A DNA stretch of 64,000 bases from Koleobacter methoxysyntrophicus (GTDB taxonomy: Bacteria > Bacillota > Thermosediminibacteria > Koleobacterales > Koleobacteraceae): contig NZ_CP059066.1 of the NCBI RefSeq assembly GCF_017301615.1, forward strand, positions 1,843,001 to 1,907,000, written 5' to 3'. A program made the translations under genes and the position numbers. Position 1 is the first letter of the stretch. Each line of letters starts with the position of its first letter. Positions 41,558-51,173 of the stretch are shown here, piece after piece. Under the pieces are notes generated by a model. The model was given only the letters and a program-made list of their open reading frames with translations, ran no database searches and was not told the origin of the DNA.

Positions 41558-44041
41558 ATGAAGGTTATTATAATAGGCGGCGTGGCGGGAGGAGCAAGTG
41601 CTGCAGCAAGGCTCAGAAGAATTAATGAAGAGGCCCGGATAATAATGTTTGAAAGGGGAGAATATATATCCTTTGCAAACTGCGGGCTTCCTTATTATAT
41701 AGGAGGTACAATAGAGGAAAGGGATGCACTGCTGGTACAGACTCCCGAAGAAATGAAGGCACGTTTTAATATAGACATCAGGGTTAACAGTGAGGTATTG
41801 CTGATTGACAGAGAAAATAAAAAGGTTTTGGTAAGGGATTTAAAAACGGGAAAGGATTATCAGGAAAGCTACGATAAAATAGTACTTTCACCGGGGACAT
41901 ACCCCCTGAAGCCGCCGATACCTGGCATTGAATCCAAAAATATTTACACGTTAAGAAATATACCGGATACGGATGCTATAAAAGAAACGATAGATCTGAG
42001 GAAACCAGAAAGAGCAGTTGTTGTAGGCGGGGGATTTATAGGTCTTGAGATGGCCGAAAATCTCCATGCCAGGGGGATAGACGTTACTATAGTTGAGATG
42101 GCTGACCAGGTAATGCCCCCCCTTGACTACGAAATGGCATCAATAGTACATGAGCACATTCTATCCAAGGGTGTAAAGCTGTTTCCTGAGGACGGCGTAA
42201 AGGCTTTCCGGGAGGAGGGGGATAGTACCGTTGTGGTGCTGCAGAGCGGCAGGGAAATATCTGCAGATATAGTGATACTCTCCATAGGAGTTAGGCCGGA
42301 GGTCAAGCTTGCTAAGGAAGCGGGCCTAGAAATAGGAGAGCGGGGAGGCATAAAGGTAAACAGCTACCTGCAGACCTCTGACCCGGATATATATGCGATA
42401 GGGGATGCCGTAGAGGTTAAGGATTTTGTTAATGGCAGCAGTACCCTTATACCACTGGCGGGACCCGCAAATAAACAGGGAAGAACTGCTGCAAACAATA
42501 TATGCGGATATAGGGAAGAGTACAAAGGCACCCAGGGAACTGCTATAGCCAAGGTATTTGATCTAACAGTAGCTGCTACCGGAAACAGTGAGAAAATCCT
42601 CAAGAAGTTAGGTATAGAATACAGGAAGACCGTAACCGATTCTGATTCCCATGCGGGCTACTATCCAGGGGCCTTTCCTATGACCATAAAGCTTTTGTAC
42701 ACCCCGGAAGGCAGAATACTGGGAGCCCAGATAGTGGGATATAACGGTGTAGATAAAAGGATAGATATACTGGCTGCTGCAATAAGGTTTGGAAAGAGCA
42801 TATTTGACCTGCAGGAGCTGGAGCTAGCATATGCACCGCCCTATTCTTCTGCCAAGGATCCTGTAAATATAGCGGGATATACTGCTTCTAACTATCTAAA
42901 GGGTTTAATGGACGTTATTCACTGGGACGAGATAGACGGGTTGGCACAGGAGAAAACCTTTATACTGGATGTGCGGGAACCCGATGCCCGCCAGGCTGGT
43001 TATATAAAGGGTTCTGTAAATATCCCCTTAAGCCAGTTAAGGGACAGGATAGATGAGGTGCCGAGGGACAAAAACATTGTGGTGTACTGCAAGATAGGCC
43101 TGACAGCTTATATAGCCTGCAGGATGCTTGCACAGAAGGGATATACCAACGTTAAAAATTTGAGCGGAGGATTTAAACTGTACAAGACGGTAAAGCAGGC
43201 CCAGAAAAAGCTCGAGGAGCAGTATACCGGGCAAAATATATCAGCAAATGCTGACAAAAAGGAGAAAAGGGAGCAGCTGGAAGGGGATATGATGGTCAGC
43301 GGTAAGAGGGTTAAGCTTAATGCCTGTGGCCTTTCCTGTCCGGGACCGGTAATGAAGGTGTATAAGGCAATGGAGGAGCTCAGTCAGGGGGATGTGCTGG
43401 AGGTTTATGCCACAGACCCCGGTTTCTTGAACGATATAAAGAACTGGTGTGAAAGCACGGGTAACATGCTGCTTGAAAGCGGTAGGGATGAAAAGGGATT
43501 CTATGCCCATATAAGAAAAGGTCCAATAGAATCTGTCGAACAGGCAGGCAGCCATGTGCAGGGAATAAAAAATGATGGAAAAACTATAGTGGTTTTTAGC
43601 GGGGACCTGGATAAGGCAATAGCATCTTTTATAATAGCAAATGGAGCTGCAGCTATGGGTAAAAAGGTTACGATGTTCTTTACCTTCTGGGGCCTAAACA
43701 TCCTAAGGAAGGAAGAGCAGGTTAGGGTTAACAAAGGCCTTATGGACAGGATGTTCGGCATGATGATGCCTAGAGGCAGCAAAAAGCTGGGACTCTCAAA
43801 AATGAATATGGGAGGAATTGGCGCCAGGCTTATAAGGAAGGTTATGAAGGACAAAAATGTCTCATCCCTGGAAGAGCTAATAGATCAGGCCAGGGGCAAC
43901 GGAGTAAGGTTGGTTGCATGCAATATGTCAATGGATGTAATGGGAATAAAGAGGGAAGAGCTTATAGACGGAATAGAGGTAGGGGGGGTAGCTGCCTATC
44001 TCGGGGAAGCAGAGAAATCCAATGTGAACCTGTTTATATAA
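41558..44041 (+). CDS. CoA-disulfide reductase fused to rhodanese, TusA and DsrE-like domains
   Basis: An 827-aa four-domain protein. Residues 1-450 are a flavin-NAD(P)H disulfide reductase of the CoA-disulfide/persulfide type: IIGGVAGGASAAARLRR, the single redox Cys in FANCGLPYYIGG, and YAIGDAVEV. About 460-550 is rhodanese with active Cys in VVYCKIGLTAY. About 585-660 is TusA-like with the CPxP motif (NACGLSCPGPVMK). About 675-827 is a DsrE/DsrF-like domain (VVFSGDLDKAIASFIIANGA). Together they can reduce CoA or persulfide disulfides and relay sulfane sulfur between domains. It is a single-gene unit with AGGAGG before ATG 41558. Confidence 0.92.
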   Translation: MKVIIIGGVAGGASAAARLRRINEEARIIMFERGEYISFANCGLPYYIGGTIEERDALLVQTPEEMKARFNIDIRVNSEVLLIDRENKKVLVRDLKTGKDYQESYDKIVLSPGTYPLKPPIPGIESKNIYTLRNIPDTDAIKETIDLRKPERAVVVGGGFIGLEMAENLHARGIDVTIVEMADQVMPPLDYEMASIVHEHILSKGVKLFPEDGVKAFREEGDSTVVVLQSGREISADIVILSIGVRPEVKLAKEAGLEIGERGGIKVNSYLQTSDPDIYAIGDAVEVKDFVNGSSTLIPLAGPANKQGRTAANNICGYREEYKGTQGTAIAKVFDLTVAATGNSEKILKKLGIEYRKTVTDSDSHAGYYPGAFPMTIKLLYTPEGRILGAQIVGYNGVDKRIDILAAAIRFGKSIFDLQELELAYAPPYSSAKDPVNIAGYTASNYLKGLMDVIHWDEIDGLAQEKTFILDVREPDARQAGYIKGSVNIPLSQLRDRIDEVPRDKNIVVYCKIGLTAYIACRMLAQKGYTNVKNLSGGFKLYKTVKQAQKKLEEQYTGQNISANADKKEKREQLEGDMMVSGKRVKLNACGLSCPGPVMKVYKAMEELSQGDVLEVYATDPGFLNDIKNWCESTGNMLLESGRDEKGFYAHIRKGPIESVEQAGSHVQGIKNDGKTIVVFSGDLDKAIASFIIANGAAAMGKKVTMFFTFWGLNILRKEEQVRVNKGLMDRMFGMMMPRGSKKLGLSKMNMGGIGARLIRKVMKDKNVSSLEELIDQARGNGVRLVACNMSMDVMGIKREELIDGIEVGGVAAYLGEAEKSNVNLFI

Positions 44042-44144
44042 AAAGAAGTCGGATTGCCCTTCTTTTGTCTACTTATTCCTCTGCATCCTTTATAACCCCT
44101 TAACTCTTTTAAGTCTATGTGTGGCCAATTTTGTTAGAGGGCTT

Positions 44145-44191
44145 AATCGAGTAGGAGGTAGATAAAATAATCATCTACCTCCTACTCGATT
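44145..44191. repeat. 19-bp perfect inverted repeat between convergent genes
   Basis: Arms at 44145-44163 and 44173-44191 are perfectly complementary, with a 9-nt loop AAAATAATC. No T-run follows on either strand, so it is not a standard intrinsic terminator, though such a stable hairpin could stop or protect transcripts from both sides. Confidence 0.7.
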
Positions 44192-44285
44192 ATTAAGAAA
44201 GAAAACATTCATTAAATAACTATCTGTTATATGTTCTTTATTGCACGAAAGAAGGAAACCGACGGTTTCCCGGGAATTAAATCCC

Positions 44286-44468
44286 TCACCCGCTGGAGCA
44301 GCCCTGGCTTGAAGTTGAGCTATTGCTCCCTATTGCAAAGGGTTTAAATTCCTGTTTTATATTTTTTGAATTGCATTCAGGGCATTTTACAGCGTCCCTG
44401 TTTCGGTGCGATGTAAGGGTTGAGAATTCGTGGCCGCAATCCTTACATTTAAAATCATAAATCGGCAT
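44286..44468 (-). CDS. FmdB-type zinc ribbon protein
   Basis: A 60-aa protein starting MPIYDFKCKDCGHEFS at 44468 with AGGAGG upstream. Two CxxC knuckles (CKDC, CPEC) form the FmdB/CxxC_CxxC_SSSS zinc ribbon. The Ser/Thr-rich tail ends GCSSG, again typical. It was named as a putative regulator of formamidase genes, but the real function is unknown. It is transcribed in the same direction as the feo operon, after a 165-bp gap. Confidence 0.85.
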   Translation of the reverse strand: MPIYDFKCKDCGHEFSTLTSHRNRDAVKCPECNSKNIKQEFKPFAIGSNSSTSSQGCSSG

Positions 44469-44633
44469 AAGATTTACCTCCTTCTGATAACCCCCTACTG
44501 TCGGGGGGTTTATCCTTCATTTAAATTATAAAACTCTAAATTTGAAAAGTCAAGAAAAAATAAGCCCCGCCTATTTATTAATACATTGCTGTATCCTTGA
44601 AAGATGGGCGTAAGCAAAAGCGGGGCACTGTGC

Positions 44634-44780
44634 TCAATTTTTGCTGTTAGGTTTAGAACAACAGCAGCCGTTTATCCGCTCACAGGAATCACAGGCTGAA
44701 CCCTCGGCAGTTCTAATAAACCTTCGAATGAGAATTCCCAGAGCAACTGCACCAATTGCCAACAAAACTACTGTTTCCAT
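44634..44780 (-). CDS. FeoB-associated Cys-rich membrane protein
   Basis: A 48-aa protein starting METVVLLAIGAVALGILIRR at ATG 44780. One membrane helix (about residues 3-22) is followed by a Cys-rich tail with CDSC and three consecutive Cys. This is the small protein regularly found just downstream of feoB in Firmicutes, thought to help the Feo iron importer or carry Fe-S. It lies 33 nt after feoB in the same direction with AAAGGGG before the start. Confidence 0.85.
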   Translation of the reverse strand: METVVLLAIGAVALGILIRRFIRTAEGSACDSCERINGCCCSKPNSKN

Positions 44781-44813
44781 TTCTAGTCAACCCCTTTTTT
44801 TATTAATTGCCTT

Positions 44814-46874
44814 TTAGCCGAGACCGATAAGTCTTCCTATTTGATAGACCAGGACAGCCATCAGCCAACCGAGTATCAGACTGTAGCTTATAGCAAAAAT
44901 TGTCCAGCCCCAGGAATTTGTTTCCCTTTTAATTGCAGCTATTGTAGCGATACAGGGAATATAGATCAGAGTCATAACCATAAAAGCGTAAGCAGACAGC
45001 GGTGTCCAGTAATTTGAAATAACGTCTGTTAGACCAGCTTCCCCTACTCCATAGACTATGCCAAGAGTACCGACTACCACTTCTTTTGCCAGAATACCAA
45101 ATATCAGTGCAGCCGCTGCCTCCCAGGTACCGAACCCTGCAGGTTTAAAAATGGGAGCAATAAAGCCTCCAATCCGCCCCAGAACGCTGTTGTGGCTGGC
45201 ATATTCAACACCTGCCGGCAGGTTTGACAGAACCCAAATTAGAACGACCACGGCAAAAATGATAGTACCTGCTTTGCGAATAAAAGAACTGCCTCTCTCC
45301 CACATGTGGATAAGAGTGCTTTTAAGGGTAGGTACCCGGTAGGGCGGGAGTTCCATAACGAAATGAGACGTCTCCCCTTTAAATAAGAAGCGCTTGAAAA
45401 GCAGTCCACTTAGAACGGCTAAAATTAATCCTAAGAGGTAAATAGAAAAAATAACCAATCCCTGACGGGCGCTGAAGAAAGCCCCTGCAAACAAAACGTA
45501 AACAGGTAACCGGGCGGTGCAGGACATCAGCGGATTAATCAAGATAGTAATCAGCCGGTCATGCTTATTTTCCAATGTCCTGGTGGCCATGATAGCCGGA
45601 ACATTACAGCCGAAACCAATAAGAAGGGGAATGAAGGACTTACCGTGCAGCCCTAAGGAGTGCATAAACCGGTCCATGATGTATGCAGCCCTGGCCATGT
45701 ACCCGCTATCCTCCAAAATGGAGATGGCAAAGAACAGCAGAAAGATGTTCGGGATAAATACCAGGACAGAACCTACACTGCCGATGATGCCGTCAACTAT
45801 CAGTGACACTAAAAGCTCAGATGTACCTATACTCTCCAACCATGTCCCTGTTGTTCCGCCTAACCATTCAAAAAGGTTTTCAATCCAGCCTATAAGGGGG
45901 TCACCTACCTTAAAGGTAAACTGAAAGACCGCCCACATTGCCAACAGGAAGATAGGAATACCCAGATAACGGTTGGTAACAATACGATCGATTTTATCAG
46001 AACTTGACAGTCGGTCTTCAGCTGTTTGCCGCCGTGTAATCACCTCTTTGGCCAGACCGCTTATGAAGCCGTAACGGCGGTCGGCAATTAAGGAGTCAAT
46101 CTCGTCTCCCAAAATACCCTCTAACCGCTTGATAGCCGTTTCGCGTTTGGTCAGTAATTGCCTTAGATCGATATATCCTTCGAGTTTTTTAAGGATATCC
46201 TCGTCGCCCTCCAGCACCTTAACCGCCAGCCACCGGGGGCTAAATCTTACCGACAATTCCGGATTTGATAAGATATCTTGTTCTATAGCTGCCAGTTCAT
46301 ATTCTACTTCTTTGCCATAACTTATCTTCAGCGGTTCCCGGTCTTTTATCTTAGCTGCCTGCAGGGTCTGGTTTACAAGTTCCTTAATCCCCTGGTTTTG
46401 GGTAGCTACCGTAGGGACAACCCTTACACCTAGAAGTTCTGAGAGTTTTGCTGTATTTATATCCATCCGCTTGGCTTTTAATTCATCAGTCATGTTTAGG
46501 GCTATTACTACATTTGCCCCCATTTCTAAAAGCTGTAACGTTAGATACAGGTTGCGTTCCAGGTTGGTAGCATCCACGACATTGATTACCACGTCCGGCT
46601 TCTCAAAAGCAATATAATTGCGAGCGACCGCTTCATCTTCCGAGTAAGCACCAAGGCTGTATGTTCCTGGTAAGTCTACTACCCGAACTACCTTCCCCTC
46701 AGAGACAAACTGTCCTTCCTTTTTTTCTACGGTTACACCGGGCCAATTGCCGACGTGCTGGCGAGCACCCGTCAAATTGTTGAAGATGGTGGTCTTTCCT
46801 GAATTGGGGTTACCGGCCAAGGCCACCACAATCTGTGCTTCATTTTTAATTTTAATGACTTTCGCTGTTTCCAT
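44814..46874 (-). CDS. feoB: Ferrous iron transporter FeoB
   Basis: A 686-aa Fe2+ importer. The N-terminal G-protein domain has G1 GNPNSGKTT near residue 18, G3 VVDLPGTYS near 60 and G4 NMTDE near 127. It is followed by a GDI helical domain and a membrane core with two GATE halves. These carry the conserved Cys signatures [12 protein letters not shown] and [11 protein letters not shown], and [13 protein letters not shown] at the end. GTP hydrolysis gates iron entry across the cytoplasmic membrane. It is third gene of the feo operon. ATG 46874 has AAGGGGTGA upstream. Confidence 0.96.
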   Translation of the reverse strand: METAKVIKIKNEAQIVVALAGNPNSGKTTIFNNLTGARQHVGNWPGVTVEKKEGQFVSEGKVVRVVDLPGTYSLGAYSEDEAVARNYIAFEKPDVVINVVDATNLERNLYLTLQLLEMGANVVIALNMTDELKAKRMDINTAKLSELLGVRVVPTVATQNQGIKELVNQTLQAAKIKDREPLKISYGKEVEYELAAIEQDILSNPELSVRFSPRWLAVKVLEGDEDILKKLEGYIDLRQLLTKRETAIKRLEGILGDEIDSLIADRRYGFISGLAKEVITRRQTAEDRLSSSDKIDRIVTNRYLGIPIFLLAMWAVFQFTFKVGDPLIGWIENLFEWLGGTTGTWLESIGTSELLVSLIVDGIIGSVGSVLVFIPNIFLLFFAISILEDSGYMARAAYIMDRFMHSLGLHGKSFIPLLIGFGCNVPAIMATRTLENKHDRLITILINPLMSCTARLPVYVLFAGAFFSARQGLVIFSIYLLGLILAVLSGLLFKRFLFKGETSHFVMELPPYRVPTLKSTLIHMWERGSSFIRKAGTIIFAVVVLIWVLSNLPAGVEYASHNSVLGRIGGFIAPIFKPAGFGTWEAAAALIFGILAKEVVVGTLGIVYGVGEAGLTDVISNYWTPLSAYAFMVMTLIYIPCIATIAAIKRETNSWGWTIFAISYSLILGWLMAVLVYQIGRLIGLG

Positions 46875-46977
46875 TTAAATCACCCCTTAAAATCGGTTAA
46901 CCTTAAAATTTGTTTAAATAATAAATCACTGCTGCCTTTGCAATTGGTTGGTTAATCCTTAAATTTTTGTTAAAACC

Positions 46978-47229
46978 TTACAAGCAACTTCCGTTTACCT
47001 CTTTTACTATTATTTTTAACGCCATCCCGCGGCCGATAGCTAACCGCCCTTCCCCGATCGAAATAATCAGGGGACCGGTCATATCGTTTTTAATAACCCT
47101 TACCTTGATACCGCGGACAAGCCCCAAATCCAGCAGCCGTTGGTGAAAATTGCGGCCGCCATTAAAATCCTTAATAACTGCTTCACGCCCCGTTTGGAGA
47201 AAACCAAGGGATAAAACACTGGTGTCCAT
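46978..47229 (-). CDS. feoA: FeoA-like SH3 domain protein (2)
   Basis: An 83-aa protein with the FeoA SH3-like beta barrel: the segment FNGGRNFHQRLLDLGLVRGI and KVRVIKNDMTGPLIISIGEG, followed by RLAIGRGMALKIIV. FeoA binds FeoB and supports iron uptake. It is the second of two adjacent feoA genes, 4 nt after the first. Paralogues may bind each other or the G domain of FeoB. The ATG at 47229 is preceded by GGAGG about 12 nt away. Confidence 0.88.
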   Translation of the reverse strand: MDTSVLSLGFLQTGREAVIKDFNGGRNFHQRLLDLGLVRGIKVRVIKNDMTGPLIISIGEGRLAIGRGMALKIIVKEVNGSCL

Positions 47230-47233
47230 ATTG

Positions 47234-47476
47234 CTACACTACCTCCACAAAGATACAAGCTGCCTCTTTTTTCCTAAGACTTAGATGGTATCCTTTAACT
47301 GATACCTTCAAGGGATCACCCAGCGGGGCAGTACCCGTTACCCGGATCTCGGTTCCCGGTGTGATACCCATTTCCAGGATGCGGCGGCGAACAGGACCTT
47401 TAGCGGTAATGCGAACCACCTGGCCTTGTTCACCGGTCTGCAACCCGCTGAGCGCTTTAGTATTTACCGATTCCAT
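47234..47476 (-). CDS. feoA: FeoA-like SH3 domain protein (1)
   Basis: An 80-aa protein starting at ATG 47476 (MESVNTKALSGL) with AAGGAGGG upstream. A start at 47545 would add a Lys/Arg-rich stretch and has no ribosome site, so it is rejected. It has the FeoA pattern LQTGEQGQVVRITAKGPVRR, RILEMGITPGTEIRV and GDPLKVSVKGYHLSLRKKEA. It is the first gene of the operon and lies about 125 bp downstream of a Fur box. Iron-replete cells should therefore repress it. Confidence 0.9.
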   Translation of the reverse strand: MESVNTKALSGLQTGEQGQVVRITAKGPVRRRILEMGITPGTEIRVTGTAPLGDPLKVSVKGYHLSLRKKEAACIFVEVV

Positions 47477-47598
47477 TACTTTTCCCTCCTTATGTATTTT
47501 TGCTGCCATATGGAGCTTCCGTTTTTCAGGACAGCTCCTGGACATTTCTAGATTAATCTTTCGTATATATTACCTATTTATGACGGTATCAATTAGAA

Positions 47599-47613
47599 TG
47601 AAAATCATTCTCA
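47599..47613 (-). promoter_or_regulatory. Fur box of the feo operon
   Basis: TGAAAATCATTCTCA matches the 7-1-7 Fur consensus TGATAAT-N-ATTATCA at 13 of 15 positions. It lies upstream of both feoA genes on their promoter side. A TTGATA (-35-like) sequence overlaps its flank on the minus strand. Fe2+-Fur should repress feo here. Confidence 0.85.
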
Positions 47614-47820
47614 TTTAGTGTATATATAATATCAGATAGGTACCTGTTTGTCAATGGGCAGGCTCACATTTTTTCTTAAGGGCCCGATAGGAATATTTCA
47701 ATTCCTCTTGCTGCTCTTAATAAATTCCTTATTTTAGATATAGATTGTTTTGTTGACAAAGATATTTCAATAATTTAAGATTTACAAGAGGATAAACTTT
47801 AAAATTAAAGGAGAACCGAC

Positions 47821-48960
47821 ATGAAAAAAATAGTATTAATAATAATCACTTTTTTGGTAATGTTTTTTTCAGCAGGTAACATCTATGCGTTTCAACCGGA
47901 AAGCGAATTCGAGGACCCTATTGGAGAACTCGAAAACCTTCCTACGGAAAAGGTAAGAGCTAAAGTTATGCATATTCAAAAGGGCCGGGAAGAAGGAGAA
48001 TTCAGCACAGGTGGCTTTTTTGAGGAGGAGAAGCTGGTAAGGCTTAAAATCCTTACCGGAAGATTCAAAGGCAAATTCATCGATACCGTCTACTATACCG
48101 TCAGCAATCCGGCATATGACATACAATTTAACGAAGGTGATAAGGTTTTTGTAGAGCTGCAGCTTCGGGGAGATGAAATCGCAAACAGCTATATAACTGA
48201 ACTGGTAAGAGATGACCTTCTAATTTTTTTAACTGTCGGTTTTATACTTTCAATAATCCTGATAGGAGGCTTAAAAGGAATAAAGTCTGTTTTAACCCTC
48301 GGTTTGACGGTTCTGATGGTATTGAAGGTTCTATTACCTTCCCTTTTAAAAGGCTATAACCCGATAATGCTTGCTATTATAGTTTCGGCGGTGGTTACTG
48401 CAATAACCATGTTGATAATAAGCGGTTTTAACAGAAAAACCCTGGCTGCCGTTTTAGGCACTGTAGGTGGCGTTACGATAGCGGGTTTTTTGGCTTTCTA
48501 TATCGGCAATGCAATCAAGTTAACCGGAATGACGGGGGAAGAAGCCCAGATGCTGTTTTATATCCCTCAAGGTGTAAAATTCGATTACAGGGGTCTGCTG
48601 TTTGCCGGTATAATAATAGGGGCTTTAGGGGCAGTAATGGATGTGGGCATGTCAATAGCGTCTTCTATGGCAGAGGTTAAAAAGGCAAACCCTGATATGT
48701 CTACCCCTGACCTTATTAAATCGGGGATGAATGTAGGTAAGGATATAATGGGTACAATGTCAAATACACTGATTCTTGCATACACGGGAGGGGCATTACC
48801 CTTATTGATATTATTTCTTGCATATGAGTTACCCCTAGTTGAAATAGTTAATCTGGACATTATAGCAACGGAAATCGTGAGAGCACTTTCAGGCAGCATA
48901 GGTTTGGTTCTATCCATTCCCATAACGGCACTGCTGGCAGGTCTTCTTTACAAAAAATAA
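47821..48960 (+). CDS. YibE/F family membrane protein
   Basis: A 379-aa protein with a signal peptide (to about residue 22), an extracytoplasmic OB-like domain (about 35-130; KVRAKVMHIQKG, KVFVELQLRG) and seven or so helices (about 135-375). GALGAVMDVGMSIASSMAEV and DIMGTMSNTLILAYTGGALP are the conserved YibE/F motifs. The family is of unknown function, possibly transport. ATG 47821 has AAAGGAG upstream and a TTGACA at 47753. It overlaps by a few nucleotides the upstream region of YjbQ. Confidence 0.85.
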   Translation: MKKIVLIIITFLVMFFSAGNIYAFQPESEFEDPIGELENLPTEKVRAKVMHIQKGREEGEFSTGGFFEEEKLVRLKILTGRFKGKFIDTVYYTVSNPAYDIQFNEGDKVFVELQLRGDEIANSYITELVRDDLLIFLTVGFILSIILIGGLKGIKSVLTLGLTVLMVLKVLLPSLLKGYNPIMLAIIVSAVVTAITMLIISGFNRKTLAAVLGTVGGVTIAGFLAFYIGNAIKLTGMTGEEAQMLFYIPQGVKFDYRGLLFAGIIIGALGAVMDVGMSIASSMAEVKKANPDMSTPDLIKSGMNVGKDIMGTMSNTLILAYTGGALPLLILFLAYELPLVEIVNLDIIATEIVRALSGSIGLVLSIPITALLAGLLYKK

Positions 48961-48986
48961 TGCTGATAATGGAGGGTAAGGGGGAT

Positions 48987-49406
48987 ATGGGACTGAATAT
49001 AAATACCTTTACAGAAATTACCCTTTATTCAAAACAGAGGGTTGAATTTATCGATCTGACGGCGGAAATTAATCAAAAGCTGAAGGAATGTTCAATAAAT
49101 GAAGGCATATGCAGTGTTTTTGTTCCACATACCACTGCAGGGTTAACTATTAATGAAAATGCAGACCCCGATGTAAAACATGATATCATAAATTTCTTGA
49201 ATAAGTTAGTACCTTTTTCAGGCGAATACAGGCATCTTGAAGGGAATTCCGATGCCCATATCAAAGCAAGTTTAATGGGACCTTCCCTTACTATTCCCGT
49301 TCTTCACGCCAAACTGGCTTTAGGGACATGGCAGGGAGTGTATTTTTGTGAATTCGACGGTCCGAGGAAGAGGAAGGTTTATATAAAGGTAATCGGGCTT
49401 AAGTAA
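48987..49406 (+). CDS. YjbQ/UPF0047 family protein
   Basis: A 139-aa beta-rich trimer-forming protein. The core VPHTTAGLTINENADPDVKHD carries the conserved His, and HLEGNSDAHIKASLMG and LALGTWQGVYFCEFDGPRKR complete the signature. Some relatives show thiamine-phosphate synthase activity, but the physiological role is unsettled. Start ATG 48987 lies 10 nt behind GTAAGGGGG; ATG 48960 would overlap the YibE/F stop and lacks a site. It is translationally close to the YibE/F gene and followed by a terminator. Confidence 0.88.
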   Translation: MGLNINTFTEITLYSKQRVEFIDLTAEINQKLKECSINEGICSVFVPHTTAGLTINENADPDVKHDIINFLNKLVPFSGEYRHLEGNSDAHIKASLMGPSLTIPVLHAKLALGTWQGVYFCEFDGPRKRKVYIKVIGLK

Positions 49407-49439
49407 AAGTCAATTTTAAAACCTAAAAATATCTGGAAA

Positions 49440-49468
49440 GTTTTTTATCACCCAAAGGGTGTTTTTAT
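49440..49468 (+). terminator. Terminator after YjbQ
   Basis: CACCC pairs with GGGTG over an AAA loop and GTTTTTATTT follows. This hairpin argues against a gene starting at 49459. Confidence 0.7.
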
Positions 49469-49578
49469 TTATAGGTATGAAAAGAAAAAAAAGGAAGGAA
49501 AATCTTCCCGAAGCAAAGGTTAATATAATCCTCAAACCCAACCCCATGTTTAAAACGAAATATTTTGGAGGGAATACC

Positions 49579-49653
49579 ATGTCTTTAACAGAGATAAAGA
49601 GGACTAGGAAGATTTTAACAGGTTATCCTTTGAAGAATGTAGTAATTTCATGA
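49579..49653 (+). CDS. Possible 24-aa peptide or gene remnant
   Basis: ATG 49579 has a strong GGAGGG 6 nt upstream and opens a 24-codon frame (MSLTEIKRTRKILTGYPLKN) ending at TGA. Too short to assign. It may be a genuine microprotein, or the 5' end of a decayed gene, since nothing conserved follows before the convergent gene at 49674. Confidence 0.25.
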   Translation: MSLTEIKRTRKILTGYPLKNVVIS

Positions 49654-49673
49654 AAGGATAAACTGTTTTTTTC

Positions 49674-50303
49674 TTAATGCCTTCCGTATATGTTTTTTAT
49701 ATTTCTTAAGATTTTTGTAACCACTATATCTATAAAAAACACCCATCCCAAGCCGTAACAAAGAGAATACATTCCGAGGAAGAGAAATTTAAGATAGGGA
49801 TTAAAACCCTTTGAAAAAGCCCCGAAAAAAGGGATATTAAATACATACAATAATAAGGCGATTCCTGAAGTTAATATCAATGTGGAGATTAATATCAGAA
49901 ATAACCTGCTTCTGCTGTAATATATACCGGTTCCAAGGGTTAATGCCATCATTCCTCCCGAAAGCAGGAATACAAGGGCAAGGGGCAGGGAGAACATAGC
50001 GATTATCGCTACACTGCTTGTTAATGTCCATATACCGCCTATCGGGGAAAAGATTGCGGCCATTGCAATGGGAAGGGGTGCAAAAGGGCTGACTATTATG
50101 CCTATCCCTGGTGAAAATATATTAGACAGCTTAAAAAGAACCGTTAATGATGTAAGTAAACCACAAAAGACCGTGAGTTTTGTCCTGGAGATCTGCATTT
50201 TTTCGATCTTTATTGGAGAAAAACAGAATCCCGGGCTTTTTTTGTTTAACCTCATAGAGAAAAAGATAAAAATTAATAAGCTGATAAACAAAAAATACAG
50301 CAT
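49674..50303 (-). CDS. Polytopic membrane protein, unknown function
   Basis: A 209-aa protein with about six hydrophobic helices. ATG 50303 has AAGGAGGG upstream. A Gly/Pro-rich stretch (IFSPGIGIIVSPFAPLPIAM) and SSVAIIAMFSLPLALVFLL resemble small integral proteins such as DUF2232/ECF-like S components, but no motif is decisive. It is a lone minus-strand gene convergent with YjbQ. Confidence 0.55.
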   Translation of the reverse strand: MLYFLFISLLIFIFFSMRLNKKSPGFCFSPIKIEKMQISRTKLTVFCGLLTSLTVLFKLSNIFSPGIGIIVSPFAPLPIAMAAIFSPIGGIWTLTSSVAIIAMFSLPLALVFLLSGGMMALTLGTGIYYSRSRLFLILISTLILTSGIALLLYVFNIPFFGAFSKGFNPYLKFLFLGMYSLCYGLGWVFFIDIVVTKILRNIKNIYGRH

Positions 50304-50548
50304 AAAAATCCCTCCTTCAGGTTTCCTTTATACAGCAACAGATAGCTATGGGCAGCATTTTATTAATTACTATATATAAATATTTAAGTGGTTTCATTAT
50401 AGTTACTGGAACGAGATGATCCGGAAAGGAACTTAGAAAGATTTAAAAAGCCTTCATTTTAAAAAAATTTTTAATAAAAATGGTATAATAATGGGGGATG
50501 ATCTAATTTTTCGGGTGGTATTATTACAAAAAAAGAAGGGAAGTATCT

Positions 50549-50884
50549 ATGGGGAAAAATAGGGGTTTTATATCAATTATAAGGAATATCCCGTTGATTT
50601 TTAGGTATTTATTTGACCCTGAAGTGCCCTTCACCAAAAAACTATTCATTCTGGCGGGTCTTGCTTACTTTCTTTCTCCTGTTGACCTTATCCCTGATCC
50701 TATCCTGGGATTCGGTTTTCTTGATGATGTAGGGATTTTATTCCTTATATTAATAAAGCTTGCAGACCAGCTGGAGGCGTATGTAAATAAAAACAAAAAA
50801 GAGAATAAGGGCAAGGGCAAGGGTGATGGAGATGTGGTTGATATAGAATTTGAAATTTTGGATGACGAAGAACAACAGAAATGA
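50549..50884 (+). CDS. YkvA (DUF1232) family protein
   Basis: A 111-aa protein with the DUF1232 core: FTKKLFILAGLAYFLSPVDL, IPDPILGFGFLDDVGILFLI. A Lys/Glu/Gly-rich linker and acidic tail follow. Members are small membrane-associated proteins of unknown function. ATG 50549 has AAGGGAAG upstream, and a TATAAT box lies near 50484. It is a single-gene unit in front of the large opp leader. Confidence 0.8.
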   Translation: MGKNRGFISIIRNIPLIFRYLFDPEVPFTKKLFILAGLAYFLSPVDLIPDPILGFGFLDDVGILFLILIKLADQLEAYVNKNKKENKGKGKGDGDVVDIEFEILDDEEQQK

Positions 50885-51120
50885 TTCAAAGATGTTTTTC
50901 GCAGTTGATATTACTTTTTACCTACTTTTATACCAGGATACGATTTTGAGAATGTTCTGACGATAACAAAGGAAGAGGATTTATTCGCAATCAGAAACAA
51001 GGTACTTAGGTGTTGTTCTCTGAATAAAGAATATAATTAGTATATATAAGGAATACAGTTAGTATAAATAAAAAATTTGCAGGCATAATGGAAAATATAT
51101 ACAATAATGCCAATAAAATA

Positions 51121-51149
51121 TTGACACAATTCTTAATTTATTGTATAAT
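51121..51149 (+). promoter_or_regulatory. Promoter of the opp operon
   Basis: TTGACA at 51121 and TATAAT at 51144 with a 17-bp spacer. Transcription would begin just before the riboswitch aptamer. The stretch 50885-51120 is AT-rich and holds no gene that I can support. Confidence 0.85.
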
Positions 51150-51173
51150 TTAATTAGCAATTCAATAATGTAA

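Noticed and set aside
49459-49653. 64-aa gene starting at 49459
   Set aside because: The start lies inside the YjbQ terminator; only the shorter frame at 49579 has a ribosome site.
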